Below are positions 54,971-54,994 of a stretch of DNA of 54,994 nucleotides, piece by piece. The position numbers and the translations under genes are program-made. How positions within the stretch are numbered: position 1 is the stretch's first letter; every line of letters begins with the position of its first letter. Source of the DNA: Lingula anatina (taxonomy: Eukaryota > Brachiopoda > Lingulata > Lingulida > Lingulidae); NCBI RefSeq assembly GCF_001039355.2, contig NW_019775574.1, positions 8,301-63,294 of the forward strand, in the 5' to 3' direction. Below the pieces are notes generated by a model, which ran no database searches, had not been told where the DNA came from, and saw only the letters and a list, made by a program, of their open reading frames with translations.

Positions 54971-54994
54971 CGCTTATTTCGCAGACTGTGTAAT

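Noticed and set aside
1-54994. CRISPR array, operon, phage or bacterial defence system
   Set aside because: The window is clearly animal genomic DNA with introns and LINEs; the repeats are diverged tandem units or transposon arms without spacer structure.

Overview
This is a eukaryotic (animal) genomic window, not a bacterial one. Genes are split by introns with GT..AG borders, conserved exon phases and AATAAA signals. The DNA is AT-rich and dominated by degraded transposons, diverged repeats and microsatellites. The gene families (a giant-muscle-type Ig/FN3/kinase protein, a somatomedin-B receptor-like ectodomain, kelch) and the mobile elements (RTE-like LINE, another non-LTR LINE, a PIF/Harbinger-like transposase, many MITEs) suggest a marine invertebrate. 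A mollusc or other lophotrochozoan is my best guess, but the sequence alone does not fix the species.

Layout. 1-7,500 has no recognisable gene: minisatellite, direct repeats, a MITE nested in a larger inverted-repeat element, and a strong hairpin. 7,535-9,290 is a frameshifted RTE-type LINE on +. 9,300-19,900 is a field of diverged repeat units (relatives also at 2,695-4,210) with a second, internally deleted LINE on the minus strand at 14,014-14,812. 19,900-22,600 looks empty. 22,608-26,010 (-) is a complete-looking three-exon gene for a 604-residue secreted protein with a somatomedin-B-like domain and a hydrophobic C-terminal tail that looks like a GPI-anchor signal. 26,060-32,180 is repeats, including a 3.5 kb foldback-like element whose arms are tandem arrays.

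32,185-39,830 (+) is the 3' end of an UNC-89/obscurin/SPEG-like gene: Ig, linker, FN3, then a Ser/Thr-kinase-like domain and a charged C-terminal tail, in ten coding exons whose phases all agree. The kinase lacks the HRD aspartate, and one intron uses a GC donor. 40,560-42,110 is a diverged tandem duplication. A 709 bp long-TIR element (42,179-42,887) ends 27 bp before the first of three exons of a kelch-repeat gene fragment (42,915-43,848, +). 44,300-48,050 has no gene. 48,053-48,562 (-) is a broken DDE transposase. The right end may hold the first and last exons of a minus-strand gene (start codon near 54,476, stop near 52,335).

The three main genes show no functional link; they are ordinary neighbours in a repeat-rich region. 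Exon borders were placed by eye from splice consensus, reading frame and domain continuity. Repeat boundaries are approximate to about 10-30 bp unless a target-site duplication is stated.
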